Under the pieces are notes generated by a model. It was not told where the DNA came from, did not search any database, and saw nothing but the letters and a program-made list of their open reading frames with translations. A stretch of DNA of 64,000 bases from Candidatus Dechloromonas phosphorivorans (GTDB taxonomy: Bacteria; Pseudomonadota; Gammaproteobacteria; Burkholderiales; Rhodocyclaceae). Where the stretch lies: NCBI GenBank assembly GCA_016714975.1, contig JADKBR010000003.1:124001-188000 (forward strand), read 5' to 3'. Of the stretch, positions 35,490 through 44,687 are shown piece after piece. The position numbers were made by a program, and so were the translations under genes. Position 1 is the first letter of the stretch. Every line of letters starts with the position of its first letter.

Positions 35490-35690
35490 TTACGAATCCC
35501 GGGTGCTTCTTTCTTTCAGGTCGATGTTGTAGCCGTCCGGGTCTTCGACGAAGGCGATGACGGTCTTGCCGTGTTTCATCGGTCCGGCTTCGCGCACCAC
35601 CTTGCCGTCCAGCACGGCGAGCACCAGCGTGAGCCGGCCTTCCGGGTAGACGCTGCGACGCAGTAGCTGCATGCGCAGGACGTCGGTGTC
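35490..35690 (-). pseudogene. gloA: Remnant of glyoxalase I (lactoylglutathione lyase)
   Basis: Two fragments of GloA are fused in one short frame. The first matches the early region (LRMQLLRRSVYPEGRLTLV) and the second the end (GKVVREAGPMKHGKTVIAF, VEDPDGYNIDLKER). The central 50-60 residues, including a metal-binding His and Glu, and the start are missing. It cannot be active. Confidence 0.8.
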
Positions 35691-35811
35691 GAAGGCAGGC
35701 GAAACCGAGGCTTGCCCGACATGCGCACAGCTACGCAATTCATCGTATTCCCGCCTTCGGGTCTGCCCCTTAATCTGTCGCTGCACTGCACAAACTGCGG
35801 ACGGGGCTTTC

Positions 35812-37389
35812 ATGAACAAATCACTTCTTGTATTGCTGCTTTACGCCTGCAGCCTGTCGGCGCAGGCCGCGCTCGATGCGGCGCAGGTGCGGCAGTTGGC
35901 AGCAGAGGATTCCAGCGACAAGGTGGTGGCCATTCACCAGTTGACGCAGACCGCCGACCCCGATGCCGTGCGCGTGCTCAAGGCGATGGCCGATGACAAC
36001 CTGTATCTGGCTGGCGACAAGGCGGTGATCATCGAGGGTTCCAAGGTCTTCGATGCCACCACCGGTGGTGCGACCAGGATGCCCGCCAACCCCGAATCGG
36101 TCACGGTCAACAACCGGATTCGCGGCGAATTGGCCAATGCGCTGGCCGCGCTCAAGCTGTTCGATGCCGACGCCAGCGTCCGCCTGGCCTCGGCGCAGAA
36201 GCTGCAAAGCAGCGTCAGCCCGGCGATGGCGCCATTGCTGGCACGGGCGCTGGAAAAGGAAAGCGACACGCAGATCAAGGCGCTGCTGACCCTCGCCCAC
36301 GCCCAGGCCAACCTCGGCAACACCGACCCGGCAGCGCGCATGGCGGCGGTCAAGGCGCTGGCGCAGACTTCCTCGCCAACGATCAGGAGCGTGCTGCTGC
36401 CGCTGACCGAGAAGGCCGGCGAACCGGATGACAAGGTCCGTTACGAGGCGATCGCCGCGGTCAAGGCCATCGACAGCCGTCTGGCTCTGGCCGAAAACCT
36501 CGGCCGCATCTTTTCCGGCCTGTCGCTCGGCAGCATCCTGCTGCTGGCGGCGCTGGGACTGGCCATCACCTACGGCGTCATGGGCATCATCAACATGGCG
36601 CACGGCGAGCTCCTGATGGTCGGCGCCTACGCCACCTACGGCATGCAGAGTCTGTTCCGCGCCTACCTGCCGGATCGCATCGACTGGTATCTCCCGGCCG
36701 CCATCCCGGCCGCCTTCTTCGCCGCCGCCCTCGTCGGCGTCATCATGGAACGCACGGTCATCCGCTGGCTATACGGCCGCACGCTGGAAACCCTGCTCGC
36801 CACCTGGGGCATTTCCCTGGTGCTGATCCAGGCGGCGCGCGTGCTGTTCGGCGCTCAGAACGTCGAAGTGTCGAACCCGAGCTGGATGTCGGGCGGCATC
36901 GAGATCATGCCCAACCTGATGCTGCCGTGGAACCGCATCATCATCGTCGGCTTCGCGCTGTTCGTGCTGATTCTCGTCTGGGTGCTGATGAACAAGACGC
37001 GGCTCGGCATGTTCGTTCGCGCCGTGACGCAGAACAGGGCGATGGCCGGTTGCGTCGGCGTGCCGACGGCGCGCATCGACACCATGGCCTTCGCCCTCGG
37101 CGCCGGCATCGCCGGGCTGGGCGGCGTCGCGCTGTCGCAGATTTCCAACGTCGGGCCGGACATGGGCCAGGGCTACATCGTCGATTCCTTCATGGTCGTC
37201 GTCGTCGGGGGTGTCGGGCAACTGGCCGGTGCGGTCTGGGCCGCCCTCGGCCTCGGCATCTTCAGCAAGCTGCTCGAAGGCTGGGCCGGCGCGGTGATCG
37301 CCAAGATCAGCATCCTCGTCTGCATCATCATCTTCATCCAGAAGCGTCCGCAGGGGATCTTTGCCCTCAAGGGCCGCTTCGCCGAGTAA
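35812..37389 (+). CDS. urtB: Urea ABC transporter, permease UrtB
   Basis: 525 residues from ATG 35812. A signal-like start and an about 220-residue HEAT-like periplasmic extension precede the LIV-type permease core, as is usual for UrtB and not for LivH. The core shows GLAITYGVMGIINMAHGELLMVGAYA, ERTVIRWLYGRTLETLLATWG and QGYIVDSFMVVVVGG. First gene of urtBCDE. No urtA (urea-binding protein) lies upstream; the space holds the gloA remnant. Confidence 0.93.
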   Translation: MNKSLLVLLLYACSLSAQAALDAAQVRQLAAEDSSDKVVAIHQLTQTADPDAVRVLKAMADDNLYLAGDKAVIIEGSKVFDATTGGATRMPANPESVTVNNRIRGELANALAALKLFDADASVRLASAQKLQSSVSPAMAPLLARALEKESDTQIKALLTLAHAQANLGNTDPAARMAAVKALAQTSSPTIRSVLLPLTEKAGEPDDKVRYEAIAAVKAIDSRLALAENLGRIFSGLSLGSILLLAALGLAITYGVMGIINMAHGELLMVGAYATYGMQSLFRAYLPDRIDWYLPAAIPAAFFAAALVGVIMERTVIRWLYGRTLETLLATWGISLVLIQAARVLFGAQNVEVSNPSWMSGGIEIMPNLMLPWNRIIIVGFALFVLILVWVLMNKTRLGMFVRAVTQNRAMAGCVGVPTARIDTMAFALGAGIAGLGGVALSQISNVGPDMGQGYIVDSFMVVVVGGVGQLAGAVWAALGLGIFSKLLEGWAGAVIAKISILVCIIIFIQKRPQGIFALKGRFAE

Positions 37390-37400
37390 GGCTGAATCCC

Positions 37401-38513
37401 ATGCACAGACCTTTGACCATCCGCATCATCACTTCCCTGAACAGCAAAGGCTGGCTGGCGCTTGGCGTCTTCCTCGCCCTCGCGCTGGTCGTCGTCCCTG
37501 TGCTCCACCTCAACTTTCCGGAAGACAGCGCCTTCCACGTTTCCACCTACGTCATCACGCTGATCGGCAAGATCATGTGCTACGCGCTGGTGGCGGTGGC
37601 GATGGACCTGATCTGGGGCTACGGCGGCATCCTGTCGCTCGGCCACGGGCTCTTCTTCGCGCTCGGCGGCTACGCCTTCGGGATGTACCTGATGCGCCAG
37701 ATCGGCCGCGACGGCAGCTACCAGAGCGACCTGCCCGATTTCATGGTGTTCCTCGACTGGAAGGCAATCCCCTGGTTCTGGAGCGGCAGCGACAGTTTCC
37801 TGTGGGTGGCGATCCTGGTCGTCGTCGTGCCCGCCATCGTCGCCTTCGTCTTCGGCTACTTCGCCTTTCGCTCACGCATCAAGGGTGTCTATTTCTCGAT
37901 CATCACCCAGGCGCTGACCTACGCCGCAATGCTGCTCTTCTTCCGCAACGAAACCGGCTTTGGCGGCAACAACGGCTTTACCGACTTCAAGCGCGTGCTC
38001 GGCTACAGCATCACCTCGCCGGAAACGCGGCTGGTGCTGTTCGGGCTGACGGCGTTGATGCTCGCCGCGACGCTGATCTTCGCTGCCTGGCTGGTCAAAT
38101 CCAAGTTCGGCCGCGTGCTGACGGCGATTCGCGACGCCGAATCGCGCGTCATGTTCATCGGCTACAACCCGCTCTGGTACAAGTTGACCATCTGGACGAT
38201 CTCCGCCGTGCTCTGCGGCATCGCCGGGGCGCTCTACGTACCGCTGGTCGGCATCATCAACCCCTCCGAAATGAGTCCGGCCAACTCGATCGAGATCGCC
38301 ATCTGGGTCGCCGTTGGCGGGCGCGGCACGCTGATCGGACCGATCATCGGGGCCTTCGTCGTCAATCTCGCCAAGAGCTGGTTCACTGTCAGCTTCCCGG
38401 AATACTGGCTGTTCTTCCTCGGCCTGTTGTTCATCGTCGTCACGCTGATGCTGCCGCAAGGCCTGGTCGGCCTGTGGAAGAAGCTCATGGACAAGAAAGG
38501 AGCCCCGGCATGA
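37401..38513 (+). CDS. urtC: Urea ABC transporter, permease UrtC
   Basis: 370 residues, LivM-type permease with about ten membrane segments. DLIWGYGGILSLGHGLFFALGG is the conserved first-half motif, and AIRDAESRVMFIGYNPLWYKL the cytoplasmic loop that contacts the ATPases. It starts 11 bp after urtB and its stop overlaps the urtD start. Confidence 0.95.
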   Translation: MHRPLTIRIITSLNSKGWLALGVFLALALVVVPVLHLNFPEDSAFHVSTYVITLIGKIMCYALVAVAMDLIWGYGGILSLGHGLFFALGGYAFGMYLMRQIGRDGSYQSDLPDFMVFLDWKAIPWFWSGSDSFLWVAILVVVVPAIVAFVFGYFAFRSRIKGVYFSIITQALTYAAMLLFFRNETGFGGNNGFTDFKRVLGYSITSPETRLVLFGLTALMLAATLIFAAWLVKSKFGRVLTAIRDAESRVMFIGYNPLWYKLTIWTISAVLCGIAGALYVPLVGIINPSEMSPANSIEIAIWVAVGGRGTLIGPIIGAFVVNLAKSWFTVSFPEYWLFFLGLLFIVVTLMLPQGLVGLWKKLMDKKGAPA

Positions 38514-39352
38514 GCACGCTCGTCGAAACGCCTCTTGCCCTCGACGACCGCGCAGAAGGCAGCGACGGTACCGAACAGATGGGCCACTTCGTCACCGGCG
38601 AACTTGACCTTTCGCACGGCGTCGCCCTCTATCTCGAAGACATTACCGTCAGCTTCGACGGCTTCAAGGCGCTGAACAACCTGACCCTCTCGATCAACGC
38701 CGGCGAGCTGCGCTGCATCATTGGCCCCAACGGTGCCGGCAAGACGACGATGATGGACGTCGTCACGGGCAAGACGCGGCCCGATTCCGGCAAAGCCTAC
38801 TTCGGCCAGACCATCGACTTGACCCGCCTGACCGAACCGGAGATCGCCCACGTCGGCATCGGCCGCAAGTTCCAGAAACCGACCATCTTCGAGCAACACA
38901 CGGCGTTCGAGAACCTCGAACTGGCGATGAAGACCGACAAGCGGGTGTGGAAGAGCCTGTTCGCCTGGCTCGCGGGCAACGAGCGCGACAGAATCGCCGA
39001 AACCCTGCGCTTGATCCGCCTGGATGGCGAAGCCGACCGCCCGGCCGGAATGCTTTCGCATGGTCAGAAACAGTGGCTGGAAATCGGCATGCTGCTGATG
39101 CAGGAGCCAAAACTGCTACTGCTCGACGAGCCGGTCGCCGGCATGACCGACGACGAAACCATGCGCACCGCCGAACTGTTCGTCTCGCTCGCCGGCAAGC
39201 ATTCGCTGGTGGTGGTCGAGCATGACATGGCGTTTGTCGAGAAGCTTGGCGGGCTCGTGACGGTGCTGCATGAAGGGTCGGTGCTCGCAGAAGGTGATCT
39301 TGCCACCGTGCAGAACGATCAAAGGGTTGTTGAGGTTTATCTTGGGCGCTGA
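38510..39352 (+). CDS. urtD: Urea ABC transporter, ATPase UrtD
   Basis: 280 residues with an N-terminal extension of about 40. Walker A GPNGAGKTT, Q-loop region GRKFQKPTIFEQ, signature LSHGQKQWLEIG, Walker B LLLLDEP and switch VVEHDM. The ATG overlaps the urtC stop (ATGA). The downstream partner urtE is 576 bp away instead of the usual few bases because a repeat element lies between. Confidence 0.95.
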   Translation: MSTLVETPLALDDRAEGSDGTEQMGHFVTGELDLSHGVALYLEDITVSFDGFKALNNLTLSINAGELRCIIGPNGAGKTTMMDVVTGKTRPDSGKAYFGQTIDLTRLTEPEIAHVGIGRKFQKPTIFEQHTAFENLELAMKTDKRVWKSLFAWLAGNERDRIAETLRLIRLDGEADRPAGMLSHGQKQWLEIGMLLMQEPKLLLLDEPVAGMTDDETMRTAELFVSLAGKHSLVVVEHDMAFVEKLGGLVTVLHEGSVLAEGDLATVQNDQRVVEVYLGR

Positions 39353-39379
39353 GGATTCTCGCTTTTCTCCAGCCAAGGG

Positions 39380-39900
39380 TTTCGCGCTAGAGGCGCGAGC
39401 GAACTTTCCTTTGCTTCGCCAAAAGAAAGTAGCCAAAGAAAAGGCCACCCCGGGTTACGCGGTCGGCTGCGCCGACTCCCCTGCGCTACTCGAAACCGGC
39501 GGGGGCTGCGGAACTCGGGCTACGCCCTCGAACAGTCCTCGCCCCTTTTCCGCCGGCTTCTCCGTTGCTCGGCGCTCCACACGGGGCCCTAGAAGCGTCT
39601 CGCAACGAACCGGCTACCAAGAATTTAAATGTCACGGTCAACCAGGAAAAAAGCCAAAAAACGAAATCCCAAGTTTGCTCACGGACGCCTTACCGGACCC
39701 CTTGAGAGGTGCCGAGCAACGCAGGAATGTCGGGGGTAGTCGGCTGGCGTTGTCTGAGCCGAAGGCGAGTTTAGCCAGCCGCCCGGCGTTTCGAGTAGCG
39801 CAGGGAACCGGCGCAGCCGGCACCGCCCCAGGGGTGGCCTTTTCTTTGGCTACTTTCTTTTGGCCACACAAAAGAAAGTACGCCCGCCAGCAGGGCGGAA
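39380..39900. repeat. About 500-bp element with long inverted repeats between urtD and urtE
   Basis: A perfect 34-bp inverted repeat (39418-39451 and 39831-39864) encloses about 380 bp, and inner arms also pair (CCCTGCGCTACTCGAAAC near 39479 with its complement near 39786-39803). A third related motif, AAAAGAAAGTA, lies at 39870-39880. A spurious frame crosses the whole unit. Similar AAAGAAAGTAGCCAAAGAAAAGG-type motifs are dispersed in many betaproteobacterial genomes. No transposase inside; it behaves like a nonautonomous, MITE-like element. Confidence 0.75.
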
Positions 39901-39928
39901 CCCCAAGCCAATTCAAGGGAATCAGCAA

Positions 39929-40621
39929 ATGCTAAAAGTCGACACCCTCAACCAGGCCTACGGCGGCAGCCACATCCTCCGTGGCCTCTCCTTCGAGGTC
40001 AATACCGGCGAAGTCACCACACTGCTTGGCCGCAATGGCGTCGGCAAGACCACGTTGCTCAAATCCCTCATGGGTCTGGTGAAAACGAAAGACGGCAGCA
40101 TCACCTTCGACGGCAAGGACATCACCCACTTGCCGCCCCACCTGCGAGTCAGAGCCGGCATCGGCTATGTGCCGCAGGGCCGCGAGATCTTCCCGCGCCT
40201 GACGGTCGAGGAAAACCTGCTGATGGGCCTCGCCACCATGCCCGGCAGCACAGCCATCCCGCAACGCATCTTCGACATGTTCCCGGTGTTGAAGCAGATG
40301 ATGCACCGGCGTGGCGGCGACCTTTCCGGCGGCCAGCAGCAACAACTCGCTATCGGCCGCGCCCTGGCCATGGGCCCGAAGCTGCTGATCCTCGACGAGC
40401 CGACCGAAGGCATCCAGCCGTCGATCATCAAGGACATCGAGCGCGCCATCCGCATGCTGGCCGCAACCGGCGAAATGGCGATCCTGCTCGTCGAGCAGTA
40501 CTACGATTTCGCCGAGTCGCTGGCCGACCAGTACCTGCTCATGGAACGCGGCGAATTCATCATGCGCGGGCGCGGCGAAACCATGCCGCAGGACGGGGTC
40601 AGGGAAGCGCTGGCCGTCTGA
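39929..40621 (+). CDS. urtE: Urea ABC transporter, ATPase UrtE
   Basis: 230 residues from ATG 39929 (AAGGGA upstream). Walker A GRNGVGKTT, YVPQGREIFPRLTV, signature LSGGQQQQLAIGRAL, Walker B LLILDEPTEGIQPSI and switch VEQYYDF. Complete. The last 267 bp are repeated at 46128-46394 beyond the two-gene island, at about 95 percent identity. Confidence 0.95.
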   Translation: MLKVDTLNQAYGGSHILRGLSFEVNTGEVTTLLGRNGVGKTTLLKSLMGLVKTKDGSITFDGKDITHLPPHLRVRAGIGYVPQGREIFPRLTVEENLLMGLATMPGSTAIPQRIFDMFPVLKQMMHRRGGDLSGGQQQQLAIGRALAMGPKLLILDEPTEGIQPSIIKDIERAIRMLAATGEMAILLVEQYYDFAESLADQYLLMERGEFIMRGRGETMPQDGVREALAV

Positions 40622-40652
40622 GTTTGCGAGGTTTAGCCCCGCCCAAGCAGAG

Positions 40653-43600
40653 CTACTTGGGCCAACTCACATCCAGCACTCGAACAAAAACTTGCCTTCG
40701 CTCTTCGAGATTGAGTTGCGCTTCAAGGCGAGTCTGTAACTCTGTCGGTGAGGTGGGTTTCTTGCCGCCATCCTTGACAGCGGCCTGGTCTGTACCGCCA
40801 AACCAAAGCACCAGATAAATTCCGTACTCCGAAGCCTTTGGGGCAACCGTGTATTGCCCTATCAATTGCTTGCGTAGCGCCGACCAGAGTTTCGCATTGT
40901 CATCGCGCTTGATTTCGACGGGTAATTCGAATTCGTTGCGGTAGGAAAGGCGAAGGTCGGCACGTTTGTCGTTGGAGTAATCGCCTTCGGGCTGGCAATC
41001 AACGCCAAGAGGCGTGAGATACAGGCGTAAGCGAGTCAGCAAGGAATCGCGGCAAAGGTTTTCCTCTCGCTTGCCAGTCGGCTGCTTGTTTTCGATATTC
41101 CAGAAGCCACGAAATCCGTCGTCGTTATCGTTGCGAATCTGATCGGCTATTTGATCGAGATAGTCGACCGTCAAGGCAGCAAGATCGGCCGAATTGGCCG
41201 GCTCCCGATTGCTCAAAATTCGGGCCACGCTCGCCAATGGCGGAAAACGAAAAGCGCCTTCTCGTTGCATCAGTCTCAACTGGTGGCGTGCGCTCTCCAG
41301 CGCGTGCTTCAATTTGCTCAACGACGGCAACTCAAGCAGTCGCTCGATTTCCCGCGCCGCCTCGTCGTCGGTCGCCAGCGTGCCGAGACGGGTAATCATT
41401 CCCCGAATTGATTCGCCGCGTTGCATTGGTGCAGTGACGATGCCCGACATCCGCTCGAATTCGGCATGGGGGCTGAGCAGTTCGATCAATTTGCCCAATG
41501 TGCCAGGCGAAAGAGCGGAGTCGTTACTGATACCGTGAAAGCGGTCATCAAGAAACGCACAAAGATGATTGGCGCGAACCCACGACTTACCGATGTACTG
41601 CCACAGCACCGATTCATATTGGGGTGGATTGAGCAGCATGGCCGTCGTCAGCCAATAGACCTTTTGGGCCACATCCATGCCTTTTGCCGCCAGTTTCTTG
41701 TAGATCAGCCCGGTCAGATGTTCCGCCGAATATCGCAAGGCAGCCTTCAGCAGATATTCGAGCTGTGACAACTGGGTCGATTGGGAGCGTACCGGAAATT
41801 TTTCCAACAGTGGAACGACAGCAGACTCCGCCACCACGCGATAGATGGGATCGTGCGCCAACGGATAGATGCCGTAAACGAAATCCTGCCTCGCTTTCAG
41901 CGTGGCACCGGCATATTCGACCAGGACTTCGGCAACCAGCGCCGGACGCACCTGAACCAAGTGCGTAAACCACTCAGGCGTATTGTCGGCGCCATAGGTC
42001 AGACGGAAGGCCAGCATGCGGCGCAGGCAGTCGTCGGACAGCGTATCAACGAAAGAAGGACCCCGCTGCCAGCGCAACTCCATGCCAATCAGGCAAGGTT
42101 TCCGGATGTAATGCTCACGCCGCTGGGTGCTCAGGTCGACGATTTCGGCAACACGGGGCAAGTTGTCGCGCAGCGGGCACAGGAAAAAACCCGCCTCGGC
42201 TGCTTTGAGAACTTCGCCGCCATTCTTGCAGTAGCTATCGAAGCGTTCCGCTGGCGTTTCGCCGCGCGTGTCGGAGTAATGATTCATCCATACACCTGCC
42301 AATTCGTACAGAATGCCCGGAGCAGCACTACCCTCCCGAATGGCAGACATGTGCTTAAATGCTTGGCTGCTTTTTTCTTGTTTCTGCTTCGCTTGTTTGT
42401 TTTGGTGCGCCTTTTTCCTGACGGCATCTTCTTGGCGCCACTCTGGATACTCCCAAAACAGCAGTGGCTGTAGCCAGTCTTTTCGCTCCGGATTGGCCAC
42501 AGCCCATGCCTCAATCTTCTCCAGCGACAGGTCGACACATCCACGTTGATGCATCAGCGTATTGACGGCCTCGAAAAGATGGCTTTCGGCAAGGTCATTG
42601 TTGGGCGTTTCCGACGCCTTCCGGAGGTGCCACAACCCGATGTCATCGGGCATGGTTGCGCCATGCAGCCGGTTCTCTTGCTCATAGATACAGGATCTGA
42701 CCTGTTCGCTCCCTTCGCAGTGCTTGTAGCAAAGCGCGAGGACCGATTTGTAGCGTTCAGGCTGCTTGCTTAGCCAATTGGCAATCAGCTCCTGGTGTTC
42801 TTTTTCCCGTTGGATTTTGCCATATTTGTCAGCACCGATTCCCAGCCAGGCAAATAGGCGCTCATCCGAAATTGCATCACCATGTACCTCAAGTCCGCGG
42901 CTCAGCAGTCCGCCCAGCATGCGCCGGAAATCGAAACTGAACTCGATTTCGTCAGAGACGTCCAGATCGGTTCGAGCAGCAAGTTGGTCGAGCAGAATGG
43001 GAAGATGCGCGTCTGGCGCTATTCGCGCCAATTCATATGCCCAGAACATTGAATGCTTGCCGATATATTCACGCTTCTTGGGTGCATGCAGATAGCGAAG
43101 CAGGCGGTCCGGCGCGATATGGTCTGGATAGAGACTACTCAGTAAATTGCCGGCGAGGTCATCGTCTGAATCGGCGATCCTTCGATCATTGATCGAGTCC
43201 AGTAATGCAATAGCCTCTTCGTTTGGCGGTGACAATTTCAACCAGACTCTCAGTGCATGTCTTCGGATTCCGCTCCAGCGACTGTCATCTACTATGGCCT
43301 CCTTGATAGTCTTCACCAGTTCGGGAATCGGCTCGCCTTCATTGAGGATATCCAGCACGCAGTCAGAAAAGGACTGGCTTGCATCGTCTCGCTCAAGAGA
43401 GTTCAGGGCAGCCTCAAATTCTGGGGCAAGGTCCGGTTCGGCCAGGGCGCCAAAGGGTGTCGCCGAAGGAATTTCCCAACGAAACGCCAGGTGCTGCATC
43501 GCCTCCTGTCTCAGGCCGGCAAGGAGTTTTCGCTTGTCGGCCAAGGACATGGGTTTGGCATCGCCGTAGACCACGACAGTCACAGGATCGGCCTCAATCA

Positions 43601-44684
43601 GGCGCTGGCGTGCGGCCTGACAATGTAAAGCCAGCCAGCCATACAGGCCACGTAGCCCGGCGACAGTCCGTTCATCTCGCCCGATAAGCAGGTTCGTGAC
43701 CCGCCGTAACGGCAAGCCGCGATGATCGATCTGCTGCGCCAGCCATCGCGCCGCCAGATACTCGGCAACGCTGCGATGGCTTGGCACCATACGTTCTTCG
43801 CCCTCGGACGACGGGCGAAACAGTTTTCTCCGGGCAGCCAAGCGCGCCACTGCCAAATCAGAAGGCAATAACTCGTCGATCACTGGAAAATGGGCATCAG
43901 CATTGGCCGTATCGAGTGCCAATCCAGTTTTATCCGAAAGCAGCAGTACAGCGCAAAGCAGGCCGGCGGATTCAAGTATCTTTTCGATGGAGATAGCTTG
44001 AGTGCGCTGCTGGTTGCGATGAGGCCTGGAATCTTCGTCCGCCAGTTTTTTGCAGGCAAGCTCGAATGTTTCTTGGCGCGAATTCGGCCAATCTCCGTCA
44101 CGGATGGCTTCGGCCAGCAGGCGCAAGGTTTGGGGGTTGTGCAAAAGACCATCAATGCCGCGTTCGCGCGCCTCTTCGACGAAACCTTCAGGATCCGGAA
44201 CGGCGTGGTTTTGGCGCAGTATTTCCTGAATTTCCGAGTCGCTCAGGGGTTCAAGTGTAAAGACGGCAAATTGCCCATCGGGTGAAGCATCGGCGACTAC
44301 CTGGCTATCTGTCGAGCCAAACCAGTCGGCAGCGCGGCAGGCAACGCGAAACCTCGGGTTGCCGAGCTTTCTCAGGTGAGCGCGCACCTTCAGCAATACG
44401 CTGCTATCGCCACCGCTGGCGCGGGTTTCATCCAAGCCGTCCAGAAATAACGTTTTCCCTTGCCACGTCGGGTCCGGGTCGTCGCTCAGAAACTTGGCGA
44501 TGGAGATACAAAGACCATCCGTCTCACGGGCTTCCTCTTCGAAAGCGAGCGATTTTCCGGCCCCCGGCTCGCCCAGCAAAACCCACGCGGCTTGATCGCG
44601 GAGTTCATCCAAGCGACGGATCGGATTTTCATCCGATTGTTCATTCGCCGATAAGCGACGGACTCGACGGGGTATGAAGACCAT
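40653..44684 (-). CDS. NACHT-type STAND NTPase with C-terminal PD-(D/E)XK nuclease (defence-like)
   Basis: 1343 residues. Walker A LLGEPGAGKS (residues 36-45), Walker B LFLDGLDETR (79-88), whose DGLDE is typical of NACHT, and the sensor strand FRVACRAADW (112-121). A helical arm and a very long, helix-rich solenoid-like middle (about 300-1190) follow, as in STAND sensors. The C-terminus has a PD-(D/E)XK nuclease: KRADLRL (Asp 1243), PVEIKR (Glu 1257, Lys 1259), then Gln in RKQLIGQYT and YGIYLVLWFG. It starts 3 bp after the AAA/DUF4143 gene. Antiviral STAND proteins (Avs, bNACHT) have this logic, usually with the effector at the N-terminus. Function inferred. Confidence 0.7.
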   Translation of the reverse strand: MVFIPRRVRRLSANEQSDENPIRRLDELRDQAAWVLLGEPGAGKSLAFEEEARETDGLCISIAKFLSDDPDPTWQGKTLFLDGLDETRASGGDSSVLLKVRAHLRKLGNPRFRVACRAADWFGSTDSQVVADASPDGQFAVFTLEPLSDSEIQEILRQNHAVPDPEGFVEEARERGIDGLLHNPQTLRLLAEAIRDGDWPNSRQETFELACKKLADEDSRPHRNQQRTQAISIEKILESAGLLCAVLLLSDKTGLALDTANADAHFPVIDELLPSDLAVARLAARRKLFRPSSEGEERMVPSHRSVAEYLAARWLAQQIDHRGLPLRRVTNLLIGRDERTVAGLRGLYGWLALHCQAARQRLIEADPVTVVVYGDAKPMSLADKRKLLAGLRQEAMQHLAFRWEIPSATPFGALAEPDLAPEFEAALNSLERDDASQSFSDCVLDILNEGEPIPELVKTIKEAIVDDSRWSGIRRHALRVWLKLSPPNEEAIALLDSINDRRIADSDDDLAGNLLSSLYPDHIAPDRLLRYLHAPKKREYIGKHSMFWAYELARIAPDAHLPILLDQLAARTDLDVSDEIEFSFDFRRMLGGLLSRGLEVHGDAISDERLFAWLGIGADKYGKIQREKEHQELIANWLSKQPERYKSVLALCYKHCEGSEQVRSCIYEQENRLHGATMPDDIGLWHLRKASETPNNDLAESHLFEAVNTLMHQRGCVDLSLEKIEAWAVANPERKDWLQPLLFWEYPEWRQEDAVRKKAHQNKQAKQKQEKSSQAFKHMSAIREGSAAPGILYELAGVWMNHYSDTRGETPAERFDSYCKNGGEVLKAAEAGFFLCPLRDNLPRVAEIVDLSTQRREHYIRKPCLIGMELRWQRGPSFVDTLSDDCLRRMLAFRLTYGADNTPEWFTHLVQVRPALVAEVLVEYAGATLKARQDFVYGIYPLAHDPIYRVVAESAVVPLLEKFPVRSQSTQLSQLEYLLKAALRYSAEHLTGLIYKKLAAKGMDVAQKVYWLTTAMLLNPPQYESVLWQYIGKSWVRANHLCAFLDDRFHGISNDSALSPGTLGKLIELLSPHAEFERMSGIVTAPMQRGESIRGMITRLGTLATDDEAAREIERLLELPSLSKLKHALESARHQLRLMQREGAFRFPPLASVARILSNREPANSADLAALTVDYLDQIADQIRNDNDDGFRGFWNIENKQPTGKREENLCRDSLLTRLRLYLTPLGVDCQPEGDYSNDKRADLRLSYRNEFELPVEIKRDDNAKLWSALRKQLIGQYTVAPKASEYGIYLVLWFGGTDQAAVKDGGKKPTSPTELQTRLEAQLNLEERRQVFVRVLDVSWPK

Positions 44685-44687
44685 GAC

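Noticed and set aside
37361..39352. 663-codon + strand frame over urtC and urtD
   Set aside because: Its first half is an Arg/His/Pro-rich alternative frame of urtC; only the last 280 codons are real and are UrtD.
39400..39930. Protein-coding gene of about 220 codons in the urtD-urtE gap
   Set aside because: The frame covers both arms of the inverted repeat and consists of low-complexity Arg/Ser/Pro sequence; it is an artefact of the repeat.
40641..40662. Hairpin GCCCAAG...CTTGGGC at the end of the NACHT-nuclease gene as a terminator
   Set aside because: No T-run follows on either strand and the stem overlaps the stop codon.
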